Counted from the stretch's first letter, positions 6,302 to 15,153 are shown. The stretch: 64,000 nt of DNA from UBA8919 sp041658185 (GCA_041658185.1 JBBAAR010000002.1:130835-194834); one strand, 5' to 3'. A program made the numbers and translations. Notes: generated from the letters alone by a model not told the origin.

Positions 6302-8488
6302 ATGAGTAAGAAAATTGTAGGTATCTGTTCAAAAACAATGCTTTACGGTACTCCGATTTTTTATTTTTTAATGGCGGTTGCTTTTTATTTAAGAACATAT
6401 GATTCCTGCCAGATAAAAATAACAATTTGCCAGATAGGCGGAACAATTCTTGTAACCGCTTTTCTGATAAAATTAATAGAAAACTGGAAAAATCCGTTCC
6501 CGCCCGGTTCGTTTCATTTAATACTTCCGGTCATCCTTGTGCTGATTTCAACAATATTTTCCGCTTCAATTTCGCCGTTAAAGAACGGTTTCGGCACGCT
6601 TGACGAATTTACAAGGAGAATTTTTTACATCGTACTTTTTTTTGTAATAATTTCGGAATTCAGAGACGAAAAAAATCAGAGACGGCTTTTGAACTGGTTT
6701 TTTGCCGGTGCTTTTGTCTCGGTGTTTTACGGCGTTATACAATTTTTTGACAGATTTTATCCGCCTAATCCTGCAGTCGGGTTAGACCCGTTTATATGGC
6801 GTCAGGCGTTCGGACACAGGATTTTTTCAACTTTCGGCAATCCCAATTTCTTCGGTGATTTCCTGCTTCTTACCGCCCCGGTTATCCTTTCCTTTGCACT
6901 GATAAGATTCTCAAAATTTCTTATTGTTTTTTATGTTATGACCGTCTTTTGCATCATATTTACTTATTCAAAGGCGGCCTGGATTGGTTATTCAGCAGGG
7001 GTAATTGCATTTTCGTTTTTTGCAGTTACATTTTTATCACACGGTAAAAAAGAAACAATCAGGAAAATTATGTCCGGGATGTCTCTGGCCGTTTTTGCCG
7101 CTATGGTGCTCGGCGTTCTTGTGCTTACTCTTCAGCGGGTTGATTCGGTCAGATTCAGAACGGCGACATGGCTCGGCACATGGGAGATGCTTAACAGAGT
7201 GCCGCCTCCCGATTCATATCTTTACGACCGTTCCCCGTTGAAATGGAAAAGTTCAATAAGAAAAGCAATTCATCCTTTGATAGGCACAGGCATCGGTTCA
7301 TTCAAAGCGGTTTATCCCGCATACAGAAGGCCTGAGGTTATTCAATTAGAGGGTCGTTCCAATACCGAAAGCGACCATCCGGAAACCGAATTTATAGAGG
7401 TTTTATACGACGAGGGAATTATCGGTTTCGGGTTTTTTATTCTTCTGGTTATAACATTTATTTTGGCTGCCATTAAGCGATTAAAAACTGTTCCGCCGCA
7501 ATCAAAATTCGTAATTCACGGTTTAATAGGTTTTTCATCAGGAATAATTTCTCAACTTGTACATAATACAATGTGCGTAAGCATGAGGTTTGTTTCTTCC
7601 GGTGTTATATTTTGGTTTGCGTTGGGAATGCTCGGAGTGCTTTCTCTGCCTCAAATTCCAAAACAAAAAGTTGAAAAAGTTCCGCAAAAGCCCCGGTTTA
7701 TGCCGGTAATTCAAATTGTTATTATTATTTTGTGTCTGTATTTTGTGAAATATTTTTACGGATATTTCCTTGCGGATAAGTTTCACAATATAGCGATTTT
7801 TCACTCTAAAAGAGGCGAGTGGTCTGCGGCACTTGAAAATTACCGGACAGTTATAAAATACAATCCCGACTATGTGATGACACATTATTTTATGGGAAAT
7901 GTCTACAACGACAGATGGGCGTCCGGCGACCCGGAAAGAGTGATTGAAAAATACAACGATGTGCTGAAAATAGCACCCAACTATGTCCAGATTTTTATGC
8001 AGATGGGAACGGTTCACTCAAAAATGGGGCGTTGGGCGGATGCAATTGTTGATTACAGAAAATATCAGAGATTGGACCCGGTATTTGAGCGGACATATCC
8101 GTCTCTGGGAATGGCTTATGCCCAACTCGGTAAATGGAAAGAAGCGGAAAATACTTTTAAGAGATATATTGCAAGAAATGACTGGTATTATTATTATCTG
8201 TGGCTTGTGAACAAAGATATGAAAGGTTATAATGAGGGTGTTAGAATGCATATATTAAAACCGGAAGCGTGGCTAGGTCTTGGCAATATCTACTATGCAC
8301 AGAAAAAAATGTTTGCGGCCGAAACGATGTATAAAAAAATACTTAAAGATATTGACCCGAACAATGCGGAGGCATTAAGAAATCTTGCCGTATTATATGA
8401 GAAAGCGGGAAGGCCAGACAGAGCACAAGACATTTTAAATCGCATAATTAAAAACAATCCTACCGTCCCGCCGCGTCGACCTCAATGA
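6302..8488 (+). CDS. O-antigen ligase/polymerase (Wzy_C) with TPR tail, copy 1
   Basis: A 728-aa integral membrane protein. Start at ATG 6302 (MSKKIVGICS); an upstream in-frame codon would lie inside tRNA-Thr and is rejected. About ten membrane segments are followed by a periplasmic loop with GNPNFFGDFLLL and GTGIGSFKAVYP, typical of Wzy_C ligases that transfer glycan chains to lipid A-core or polymerise them. Residues about 500-725 are TPR repeats (for example GEWSAALENYRTVIKYNPDY). It forms an operon with a paralogue, overlapping it by 4 bases. It probably acts in surface polysaccharide assembly or protein glycosylation; the substrate is not predictable. Confidence 0.85.
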   Translation: MSKKIVGICSKTMLYGTPIFYFLMAVAFYLRTYDSCQIKITICQIGGTILVTAFLIKLIENWKNPFPPGSFHLILPVILVLISTIFSASISPLKNGFGTLDEFTRRIFYIVLFFVIISEFRDEKNQRRLLNWFFAGAFVSVFYGVIQFFDRFYPPNPAVGLDPFIWRQAFGHRIFSTFGNPNFFGDFLLLTAPVILSFALIRFSKFLIVFYVMTVFCIIFTYSKAAWIGYSAGVIAFSFFAVTFLSHGKKETIRKIMSGMSLAVFAAMVLGVLVLTLQRVDSVRFRTATWLGTWEMLNRVPPPDSYLYDRSPLKWKSSIRKAIHPLIGTGIGSFKAVYPAYRRPEVIQLEGRSNTESDHPETEFIEVLYDEGIIGFGFFILLVITFILAAIKRLKTVPPQSKFVIHGLIGFSSGIISQLVHNTMCVSMRFVSSGVIFWFALGMLGVLSLPQIPKQKVEKVPQKPRFMPVIQIVIIILCLYFVKYFYGYFLADKFHNIAIFHSKRGEWSAALENYRTVIKYNPDYVMTHYFMGNVYNDRWASGDPERVIEKYNDVLKIAPNYVQIFMQMGTVHSKMGRWADAIVDYRKYQRLDPVFERTYPSLGMAYAQLGKWKEAENTFKRYIARNDWYYYYLWLVNKDMKGYNEGVRMHILKPEAWLGLGNIYYAQKKMFAAETMYKKILKDIDPNNAEALRNLAVLYEKAGRPDRAQDILNRIIKNNPTVPPRRPQ

Positions 8489-10527
8489 AAAATATTTTAT
8501 ACTTTGCCATCGTCGTAAGCCCGCTGATTTTTTTTACGAATGTTACCAGAAATCCCTATATCATCCAGGGAACCATTCTGTATATTTCGTTACTTTCAAT
8601 TTTCGGATTGTTTGCGATGCAGTCGCTTAAAATAGGGAAAATTATTTTTTACAGAACACGGTTAGACCTGCCGGTTTTGATTTTTTTGGGTTTTACGATT
8701 TTTACATTTTTACAAGCACTTTTGGGAAGTTATGAAATTATCGGATTTGGAAAAATCCCGGGATTTTCAACAGCGGCATGGTCGGAGGGCTTAAGAAACA
8801 ATCTTTATATTTTAATTAACTGCGTTCTCGCTTATTATGTTGCCGTAAATTTGATAAGGGATGAAAAATCAATAAAAAAAGTTATTTTTTTGTCTTTTAT
8901 CGTAGCATTTATTGCAAGTGTTTATGCTGTTTTACAGTATTTTGATATTGAACCGATTTGGCAGCAGACGGTTAATCCGTATAGTATGAAGAGATGCGTT
9001 TCCACTTTCGGCAACCCGGTTTTCATATCCAGTTTTTTGGTTATAATGATTCCGCTTTCAATTGTTTTGTTCATATCTTCCAAATCAAATTATTCCAAAT
9101 TTTTGTATATTTCTTTAACGATAACTATGGTTTTAGCGCTTTTTGCTACGATGGCAAGGTCTTCATGGCTCGGCCTTTTCGCATCACTTATTTTTATTGT
9201 ATTTGTATTTAAGGAAAAAATTTTTACTTACAAAAAATGGTTTTTAAGTGTGGTTTTAATTATATTTTTGGTAATGTTAATACCGACCAGATGGCAAAAT
9301 GAAACTAAACCGTTCGGATTTTATGTAATAGATCGCGCCGCAAGTATTTTCACACTTGAAAAATCCGGGCCTGCTGCATATCAGAGATTTTTAATCTGGC
9401 TTTCCGCCTGGGATATATCAAAACAGAATCCGGTTATCGGTAGCGGTTGGGGTCTTTTTGAAATGCTTTTTCCGTTTTATCAGCAAAGGTATCTTATTCA
9501 TCCTAATCTTACCCAAAGAACACACGCCAACAATGCTCATAATGTCTTTCTAGAAAATCTTTCACAGACGGGGATTATAGGATTAGGCATTTTTTTGTGG
9601 CTTATTTTTTGTATCGTGAAGTTCGGTTTCCATCAGATAAAAAATATAAAAAATGATTTCCAGAAAACTGTTGCCGTCGGAATTTTTGCGGGCGTAATAG
9701 GGATGCTTGTGGACAACATAGTGAATGTGACATTATATTTTGTAATACCGGGATTTTTCTTCTGGATGAATTTAGGAATTTTAGCAGGGCTGGGTACCTC
9801 CGAAAAAAAAATTATTCAGCATAAGGTAGTATCTAAAGCAATTTTAATAATGTTAACCTTAATTTCAATTTTGCTGATTAAAATGTATATATCCATATTT
9901 TATGCGGAAAAAAATTATTTTACAGGATTTAAACTTGCAAAAAGGCCTTCAACACCGATAGAGCAGGCGATTCCTTATTTAGAAAGAGCCCATAAACTTC
10001 GCCGTTTTGAGGTTAACAATAATTACGAACTCGCAAACGGATATGCCAGAATGTCTGCCCAGTTTAGGTATGCAGGTGCACCTGTCCAGGCAGATGAATA
10101 TCAGAAAAAGGCAATCCTGTTTTACAAAGAGGCGATTGCCTCCAATCCAGGATACGACGAGATTTATTTTAATATGGCGACAATTTATGCACAAAGAAAA
10201 GAGTTTGATGTCGCAGAGGAAAATTACAAAAGGGCGGTTTTCATAAATCCGTTTTCACTGGACGCTATTATGGGTCTTGGGAACATTTATCTTTTTTCCG
10301 AAAAGTATGGACCGGCGAGGAATCTTTACCGTCGTGCGACTTTTATCAATCCGTCAAACAAAGATATCTGGAACAATCTCGGCTATGTAAATATGAAGTT
10401 GAACCGAATAGTTGACGCAAAAGAATGTTACCAGAAAGCTCTTACGATTGACCCCAATTTTGAACTCGCAAAGAGAAATCTTTCCAATATGAACGCAGTG
10501 AATTCCGCCTCTAAAAATCCAAAATGA
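8485..10527 (+). CDS. O-antigen ligase/polymerase (Wzy_C) with TPR tail, copy 2
   Basis: A 680-aa paralogue of the preceding gene with the same plan: about ten to twelve membrane helices, the motif STFGNPVFISSFL in the place of the first copy's GNPNFFGDF, the loop GSGWGLFEMLFPFYQQRY with NAHNVFLENLSQTG, and then C-terminal TPR repeats (about residues 510-670). The ATG overlaps the previous stop by 4 bases and there is no separate promoter. Tandem paralogues suggest two related glycan ligation or polymerisation steps, or division of labour between acceptors (inference). Confidence 0.85.
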   Translation: MKNILYFAIVVSPLIFFTNVTRNPYIIQGTILYISLLSIFGLFAMQSLKIGKIIFYRTRLDLPVLIFLGFTIFTFLQALLGSYEIIGFGKIPGFSTAAWSEGLRNNLYILINCVLAYYVAVNLIRDEKSIKKVIFLSFIVAFIASVYAVLQYFDIEPIWQQTVNPYSMKRCVSTFGNPVFISSFLVIMIPLSIVLFISSKSNYSKFLYISLTITMVLALFATMARSSWLGLFASLIFIVFVFKEKIFTYKKWFLSVVLIIFLVMLIPTRWQNETKPFGFYVIDRAASIFTLEKSGPAAYQRFLIWLSAWDISKQNPVIGSGWGLFEMLFPFYQQRYLIHPNLTQRTHANNAHNVFLENLSQTGIIGLGIFLWLIFCIVKFGFHQIKNIKNDFQKTVAVGIFAGVIGMLVDNIVNVTLYFVIPGFFFWMNLGILAGLGTSEKKIIQHKVVSKAILIMLTLISILLIKMYISIFYAEKNYFTGFKLAKRPSTPIEQAIPYLERAHKLRRFEVNNNYELANGYARMSAQFRYAGAPVQADEYQKKAILFYKEAIASNPGYDEIYFNMATIYAQRKEFDVAEENYKRAVFINPFSLDAIMGLGNIYLFSEKYGPARNLYRRATFINPSNKDIWNNLGYVNMKLNRIVDAKECYQKALTIDPNFELAKRNLSNMNAVNSASKNPK

Positions 10528-11177
10528 AAAATAATTTTCAACTGATAATTTTTGACATTGACGGCACGCTTGTTAATACGCTTGACGACATTAGGGATTC
10601 CGCGAATAAAGTCCTTAAATATTTCGGGATAAAAAAAGCGTCAAAAGAAAAAATCAAATATGCCGTCGGAAGCGGAGTGGATAATTTTTTTTCAAATCTC
10701 GCCGTTCGCGTTCGGGATATAGAAAATGCAAAAAAACTTTTTACGGAAAGTTATCTTATCAATCTTACAAACAAATCAAAACTGTACCCGCGGATGCTTC
10801 ATATCATTAAAGAACTTAAAAAAAAGAAAATAATTTTATACGTTGTTTCAAATAAACCGCAGATTTTTTCGGAAAAATTATTAAAGACGCTCAAAGTAAA
10901 AAAATACTTTAAAAAAATAATAGGCATTAACAGCGAAGAAAAAAAACGGCTGAAACCTTCGGCTTTCTACATAAAAAAAATACTTTTAAAAGAAAAGGTA
11001 CGTCCGTCGGAAGCATTGATAGTGGGTGATAGTAAGTCCGATATTTTGGCGGCAAAGAATTCAAAAATATTTTCCTGCGCTGTTCTTTACGGCTACAGAA
11101 ATTTTAAAGAACTCAAAAAATACAACCCGGATTTTTTCATAAAAAAACCGATTGATATCTTAAATATAATAAAATGA
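10524..11177 (+). CDS. HAD-superfamily phosphatase (phosphoglycolate phosphatase-like)
   Basis: A 217-aa protein with all HAD motifs: FDIDGTLVNT (motif I, catalytic Asp, residues about 10-19), VVSNKP (motif II), the Lys near KKRLKPSAFY (motif III) and LIVGDSKSDILAAK (motif IV). The helical cap between motifs I and II is of the phosphoglycolate phosphatase (Gph) type. It hydrolyses small phosphomonoesters in the cytoplasm; the substrate is not determined by sequence. Starts and stops overlap those of its neighbours by 4 bases. Base composition is extremely A-rich, with long Lys runs. Confidence 0.8.
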   Translation: MKNNFQLIIFDIDGTLVNTLDDIRDSANKVLKYFGIKKASKEKIKYAVGSGVDNFFSNLAVRVRDIENAKKLFTESYLINLTNKSKLYPRMLHIIKELKKKKIILYVVSNKPQIFSEKLLKTLKVKKYFKKIIGINSEEKKRLKPSAFYIKKILLKEKVRPSEALIVGDSKSDILAAKNSKIFSCAVLYGYRNFKELKKYNPDFFIKKPIDILNIIK

Positions 11178-11971
11178 TTATTGATTTTCACACGCACGCA
11201 TTTCCGGACAAACTTGCTGTGAGCGCAATTGCCAAACTGACATATCCTTCAAAAATTAAACCGTCTTTTGACGGAACCGTTTCCGGCTTATTGAAGTCAA
11301 TGGATGAGGCAGGTATAGAAAAATCGGTTATACTGAACATTGCCACCAAACCGCCGCAGACGGAAAATATAATAAAATGGTGCAAAGAAATTAAAAGCGA
11401 AAGGATAATTCCTTTTGCCAGCATTCATCCTGAAAATAAAAAGCCCGGCGATTTAATTAAAAAAATAAGCGGCGAGGGTTTGCCGGGAATAAAATTTCAT
11501 CCGATGTATCAGAATTTTTATATTGACGATGAAAAGATGTTTTTTATTTATGAAGAGATTGTAAAAAATAATCTTATTCTTTTATTCCATATAGGGTTTG
11601 ACATCGCTTTTCCCGACGTAAGATCAGCCGAAATACGCCGGCTGAAAAAAGTGGTTAAAAAATTTCCTGAATTAAAAATAGTCGCAGCACATACCGGCGG
11701 CTGGCGGATGTGGGATGAAGTGCTCTCGGAACTCGCAGGGCTTGACATCTGGATTGAGACGTCAATGACGCTTAAATATATTGAAGATAGAAAAATATTT
11801 TTAGAAATACTGAAAAGACACCCGTCGGACAAAATAATGTTCGGTACCGATACCCCATGGTCAAACCAGTTAGAAGAAGTGAAAATGATGCAGGATCTCC
11901 GGGATATTTCTGATGATTTGAATGAAAAAATATTTTCCGGAAATGCAAAAAAACTTTTGAACTTACAATGA
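11174..11971 (+). CDS. Metal-dependent amidohydrolase (amidohydrolase 2 family)
   Basis: A 265-aa TIM-barrel hydrolase. IIDFHTHAFPD at the N-terminus gives the HxH metal ligands, GIKFHPMYQ and LLFHIGFD give later His ligands, AAHTGGWRMWDE another, and MFGTDTPW the catalytic Asp. This set matches the amidohydrolase 2 (PF04909-like) family of decarboxylases and hydrolases rather than TatD nucleases. Its substrate is unknown. It sits within the ATGA-linked operon between the HAD phosphatase and purC. Confidence 0.75.
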   Translation: MIIDFHTHAFPDKLAVSAIAKLTYPSKIKPSFDGTVSGLLKSMDEAGIEKSVILNIATKPPQTENIIKWCKEIKSERIIPFASIHPENKKPGDLIKKISGEGLPGIKFHPMYQNFYIDDEKMFFIYEEIVKNNLILLFHIGFDIAFPDVRSAEIRRLKKVVKKFPELKIVAAHTGGWRMWDEVLSELAGLDIWIETSMTLKYIEDRKIFLEILKRHPSDKIMFGTDTPWSNQLEEVKMMQDLRDISDDLNEKIFSGNAKKLLNLQ

Positions 11972-12654
11972 AAAACAAAAAATATAAAAAAATTTATACA
12001 GGAAAAACAAAAGATGTTTATTCGGTGAGAAACGACCGTAAATATATTGCTGTTCATTTTAAGGACTTTGCGCTTTATAAAAACGGGATTTTAGACAGCG
12101 GCGGCAACGAATCAAAAAAAACTTTTAAGAACAAAGGCAAACGCTGTCTTTTTATTACCGAATATTTTTTTCGCCTTTTTGGAAAACACGGGATTAAAAC
12201 TCACTATGTTAAAAAATTATCCGACCGGAAAATGCTTATGTTAAAAGCAAGGACAATACCGATTGAGTTTATTTTTAGAAATTCCGCCTATGGTACTTAT
12301 CTTGAAAGATTTCCGAATGTGAAAAAATACAAAAATCTCGGGGGAATTATAGAGTTCTCGCTAAAATCCGACAAAGCCGGCGACCCGTTTATATCCGAAA
12401 AAGAGGTTTTAAAATATGTCAAAAAAAAAGAACTGTCAGAGATAAAACGGGTGATGAAAAAAATAAATTCGGTTGTTAAAAGTGTATTAAAAAAAAACGG
12501 AAACCGTGTTAAACTTGTAGATTTTAAGGTTGAATTCGGTCGTGTCGGAAAAACCCTTCTCGTTATTGACGATTTTTCAACCGACACGGCGAGATTTTCA
12601 ATAGCAGGTAAACTCCTGCCCGCACCTGAACTTATAGGGAGCATTAAGTTATGA
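11968..12654 (+). CDS. purC: Phosphoribosylaminoimidazole-succinocarboxamide synthase
   Basis: A 228-aa SAICAR synthetase of normal length. It joins aspartate to CAIR using ATP in de novo purine synthesis. Diagnostic segments are IYTGKTKDVY (nucleotide-binding strand), KTHYVKKL, TIPIEFIFRNSAYGTYL (the PLEV.VRN..AGS signature) and VDFKVEFGR with VIDDFSTDTARF near the end. It overlaps both neighbours by 4 bases. No other purine gene is nearby, so purC has been recruited into a mixed operon. Confidence 0.88.
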   Translation: MKNKKYKKIYTGKTKDVYSVRNDRKYIAVHFKDFALYKNGILDSGGNESKKTFKNKGKRCLFITEYFFRLFGKHGIKTHYVKKLSDRKMLMLKARTIPIEFIFRNSAYGTYLERFPNVKKYKNLGGIIEFSLKSDKAGDPFISEKEVLKYVKKKELSEIKRVMKKINSVVKSVLKKNGNRVKLVDFKVEFGRVGKTLLVIDDFSTDTARFSIAGKLLPAPELIGSIKL

Positions 12655-13349
12655 CGGAAAAACAGAATGTTAACGAAATAATCAAGGCGCTTACAAAGAT
12701 TTCCCAGGCAATAACCTCTAAACTTTACCTTGACGATATACTGAAACTTATCGTCACCGTTACCGCTGAAGCGCTGGGTTCAAAAATATGTTCTCTTATG
12801 CTTATTGACGAACAAGGCGAGTTGCCGATAAAAGCATCGCAGTCGATTTCCGACGAGTATCTTAAAAAACCGCCGCTGAAAATAGGTGAAGGCCTTGCCG
12901 GAACGGTAGTTAAAGAAAAAATCCCCCTGTTCGCTTACGAAATCTCAAAAGACAAGTATTTCAAGTATAAAGAAATCGCAAAAAAAGAGGGATTAAAGTC
13001 GGTTCTGTGTGTTCCGCTTCTTGTTAAAGACAGAGTTATCGGTGCGATTGACGTTTACACCTCCGTTTTTCACAAATTCAAAAAGAGTGAAATTGACATA
13101 CTTACAATGGTGGCTAACCAGGCGGCGGTGGTCATTGAAAATACTGAACTGATCGTCAAAACAAAAGTTATTTACGAGGAACTTGAAACCAGAAAATTTG
13201 TTGAACGCGCGAAAGGAATTCTTATGAAAGAGAATAATATAGACGAATCAACCGCTTTTAGAATTATACAGAAACAGGCAATGGACAGACGTAAATCAAT
13301 GAAAGAAATAGCGGAGGCGATAATTTTGGTGGATGACCTCAAAAAATAA
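12651..13349 (+). CDS. GAF-ANTAR transcription antiterminator
   Basis: A 232-aa protein. Residues about 15-165 form a GAF sensor domain (ITSKLYLDDILKLIVTVTAE ... VANQAAVVIENTEL). Residues about 178-230 form an ANTAR RNA-binding domain (ERAKGILMKENNIDESTAFR, then IQKQAMDRRKSMKEIAEAII). ANTAR proteins bind a pair of hexaloop hairpins in nascent mRNA and block terminator formation. Exactly such a leader follows at 13413-13456, ahead of amt-PII-glutamine synthetase, so this is very probably the local nitrogen regulator. A GAF domain in place of a receiver suggests direct sensing of a small molecule. Last gene of the 6302-13349 operon. Confidence 0.9.
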   Translation: MTEKQNVNEIIKALTKISQAITSKLYLDDILKLIVTVTAEALGSKICSLMLIDEQGELPIKASQSISDEYLKKPPLKIGEGLAGTVVKEKIPLFAYEISKDKYFKYKEIAKKEGLKSVLCVPLLVKDRVIGAIDVYTSVFHKFKKSEIDILTMVANQAAVVIENTELIVKTKVIYEELETRKFVERAKGILMKENNIDESTAFRIIQKQAMDRRKSMKEIAEAIILVDDLKK

Positions 13350-13374
13350 ATTTTTCTAAAATTAAAAAAAGTAC

Positions 13375-13404
13375 TTGACAAAATTATATTGTTTTTGATA
13401 TAAT
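13375..13404 (+). promoter_or_regulatory. Sigma70 promoter of the nitrogen operon
   Basis: TTGACA (13375-13380), an 18-bp spacer and TATAAT (13399-13404). The predicted start near 13411 is immediately upstream of the first ANTAR hairpin, so the hairpins lie at the very 5' end of the transcript. Confidence 0.8.
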
Positions 13405-13412
13405 TAAACCAA

Positions 13413-13446
13413 AGGACAGCGCAGTCCTCATGCCAAAGACGGTATG
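13413..13446 (+). promoter_or_regulatory. ANTAR target: dual hexaloop hairpins
   Basis: Hairpin 1: AGGAC (13413-13417), loop AGCGCA, GTCCT (13424-13428). Hairpin 2: CATGCC (13429-13434), loop AAAGAC, GGTATG (13441-13446). Both loops are six bases with A at position 1 and G at position 4, the defining ANTAR recognition pattern. The 3' arm of hairpin 1 is shared with the terminator stem, so binding by the ANTAR protein would hold hairpin 1 and prevent termination. Confidence 0.88.
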
Positions 13447-13456
13447 GGGATTTTTT
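13425..13456 (+). terminator. Intrinsic terminator competing with the ANTAR hairpin
   Basis: TCCTCATGCC (13425-13434) pairs along all ten bases (two G-U) with GGTATGGGGA (13441-13450), followed by six T. It contains hairpin 2 and takes over the 3' arm of hairpin 1, making the two folds mutually exclusive. Confidence 0.85.
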
Positions 13457-13469
13457 GTTGACGAAGGTG

Positions 13470-13501
13470 TCTTCAATTCCAATGAGGGTTGAAGATTTTT
13501 T
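13470..13501 (+). terminator. Second hairpin with T-tract in the amt leader
   Basis: TCTTCAATTC (13470-13479) pairs with GGGTTGAAGA (13486-13495) and is followed by a run of T. It looks like a second intrinsic terminator or an attenuator 20 bases after the first, just upstream of the amt ribosome site. Confidence 0.6.
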
Positions 13502-13519
13502 ATTTAGTTGGAGGGAAAT

Positions 13520-14746
13520 ATGAATTCTGGAGATACCGCTTTTGTTTTAATATCTGCCGGCCTTGTAATGTTGATGACTCCGGCTCTTGCATTTTTCTAC
13601 GGAGGAATGGTTAGAAGAAAAAATGTCCTCGGCGTTTTAATGCAGTGCTTTATTGTTCTTTGCGTTTTGAGTTTGCAGTGGGTTTTATTCGGATACTCGC
13701 TTTCTTTTTCGCCGGGCAACGGTTTTATCGGCTCGCTTGACTGGGCAGGACTTCGGGGTGTCGGGCTTGAGCCATACACGGATTATGCCGCAACAATTCC
13801 TCATCAGGCGTTTATGATTTTTCAGGCGATGTTCGCAATAATAACCCCCGCCCTTATTATCGGTGCTTTTGCCGAGAGAATGAAATTTTCGGCATTTTTG
13901 GTTTTTACCGTTTTATGGGCGACATTTGTTTATGACCCTGTCTGTCACTGGGTTTGGGGAGTCGGCGGCTGGCTTAAAAATCTCGGCGCACTTGATTTTG
14001 CCGGCGGAACTGTTGTTCATATCAACGCCGGAATCGCGGCAATAGTTACTATTTTAATAATCGGCAGAAGAAAAAATTATGAAAACAAACCTGTCCCGCC
14101 GCACAATCTTCCTTTTACCGTTTTGGGTGCAGGGCTTCTTTGGTTCGGATGGTTTGGATTTAACGCCGGAAGTGCCCTCGCGGCAAACGGTATTGCGGTA
14201 AATGCTTTTGTGGTTACAAATACAGCCGCTGCCGCTGCGGGTTTAAGTTGGGCACTTTTAGAATGGTTCATCAATGGTAAGCCGACTATTTTTGGAACCG
14301 TTACTGGTGCCGTTGCGGGACTTGTCGCTATCACACCCGGCGCCGGATTTGTTGGTGTTATGTCTGCGATATTGATTGGTTTTTCGGTCAGCATTATCTG
14401 TTTTATTGCGGTCGGTCTCATCAAACCAAAATTGGGTTATGACGATTCTCTGGATGCTTTCGGTGTGCACGGTCTCGGCGGCATCTGGGGTTCTTTAGCA
14501 ACCGGACTTTTTGCTTCAAAATTGATAAATCCAGCCGGTGCGGACGGTCTTTTTTTCGGAAACCCGAAACAATTTTTAATACAGTTAATTACTGTCTGTA
14601 TCACCATTGTCTATACTTTTGCGATGACATTTATCATTTACAAATTGGTTGATTTAACCATCGGCGTCAGGGTAAGCGAAAGCGACGAGCTAATGGGACT
14701 TGATTTAACCCAGCACCACGAGGGAGCGTACACTTTGCTTGAATGA
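13520..14746 (+). CDS. amt: Ammonium transporter
   Basis: A 408-aa membrane protein of normal Amt length with about eleven helices. Start at ATG 13520, supported by GGAGGG (13510-13515). Recognisable segments: FFYGGMVRRKNVLGVLMQ, DFAGGTVVHINAGIAA, WFGWFGFNAGS (pore His and Phe gate region) and DDSLDAFGVHGLGGIWGS with the second pore His. It imports ammonium across the inner membrane. It is the first gene after the ANTAR-controlled leader and is followed directly by a PII protein, the usual gating partner of Amt channels. Confidence 0.95.
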   Translation: MNSGDTAFVLISAGLVMLMTPALAFFYGGMVRRKNVLGVLMQCFIVLCVLSLQWVLFGYSLSFSPGNGFIGSLDWAGLRGVGLEPYTDYAATIPHQAFMIFQAMFAIITPALIIGAFAERMKFSAFLVFTVLWATFVYDPVCHWVWGVGGWLKNLGALDFAGGTVVHINAGIAAIVTILIIGRRKNYENKPVPPHNLPFTVLGAGLLWFGWFGFNAGSALAANGIAVNAFVVTNTAAAAAGLSWALLEWFINGKPTIFGTVTGAVAGLVAITPGAGFVGVMSAILIGFSVSIICFIAVGLIKPKLGYDDSLDAFGVHGLGGIWGSLATGLFASKLINPAGADGLFFGNPKQFLIQLITVCITIVYTFAMTFIIYKLVDLTIGVRVSESDELMGLDLTQHHEGAYTLLE

Positions 14747-14769
14747 GAAAGGTGGCCACAGGAGGTGAA

Positions 14770-15111
14770 ATGAAACTGATAATTGCCATAATTCAACCGC
14801 ACAAATTGGAAGAGGTAAAAAAAGAACTTTACAAAGCAGATGTCAATCTTATCACGGTAAGTGAGGTTTTAGGTCACGGGAGACAGAAAGGTGTCGCCGA
14901 ATTTTACAGAGGCGTAAAAGAAACGGGAAACCTTTTGAGAAAAGTCCGTCTGGAAATCGCCGTCAATGAAAATTTCGTTAAACCGACGGTTGATGCTATT
15001 ATAAAAGGTGCGTGGACCGGAAAAATCGGCGACGGGAAAATTTTTATTCTGGATTTGCCGGAGTGCATAAGAATCAGGACCGGAGAAAAAGGAGGCGAGG
15101 CAATAGGATAA
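14770..15111 (+). CDS. glnB: PII nitrogen regulatory protein
   Basis: A 113-aa PII protein. Start at ATG 14770 (MKLIIAIIQPHKLEEVKKEL) with AGGAGGTG just before; an earlier in-frame codon at 14743 is inside the end of amt. GHGRQKGVAEFYRG is the T-loop start and TGKIGDGKIFILDL with RIRTGEKGGEAIG the ATP/2-oxoglutarate-binding C-loop. By alignment with E. coli GlnB the uridylylated Tyr51 is replaced by Glu (RGVKET), so uridylylation there is impossible. It probably senses ATP/ADP and 2-oxoglutarate and plugs the Amt channel. Confidence 0.93.
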   Translation: MKLIIAIIQPHKLEEVKKELYKADVNLITVSEVLGHGRQKGVAEFYRGVKETGNLLRKVRLEIAVNENFVKPTVDAIIKGAWTGKIGDGKIFILDLPECIRIRTGEKGGEAIG

Positions 15112-15125
15112 AAAAAGAAAAAAAG

Positions 15126-15153
15126 TTGACATTTCTACAAATATAAGTATAAT
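15126..15153 (+). promoter_or_regulatory. Internal promoter for glnN
   Basis: TTGACA (15126-15131), a 16-bp spacer and TATAAT (15148-15153), between the PII gene and glutamine synthetase. It would allow expression of the synthetase and glutamate synthase genes independent of the ANTAR leader. Confidence 0.7.

Noticed and set aside
13470..13501. Third ANTAR hairpin
   Set aside because: Its loop is CAATGA, lacking A at position 1 and G at position 4.
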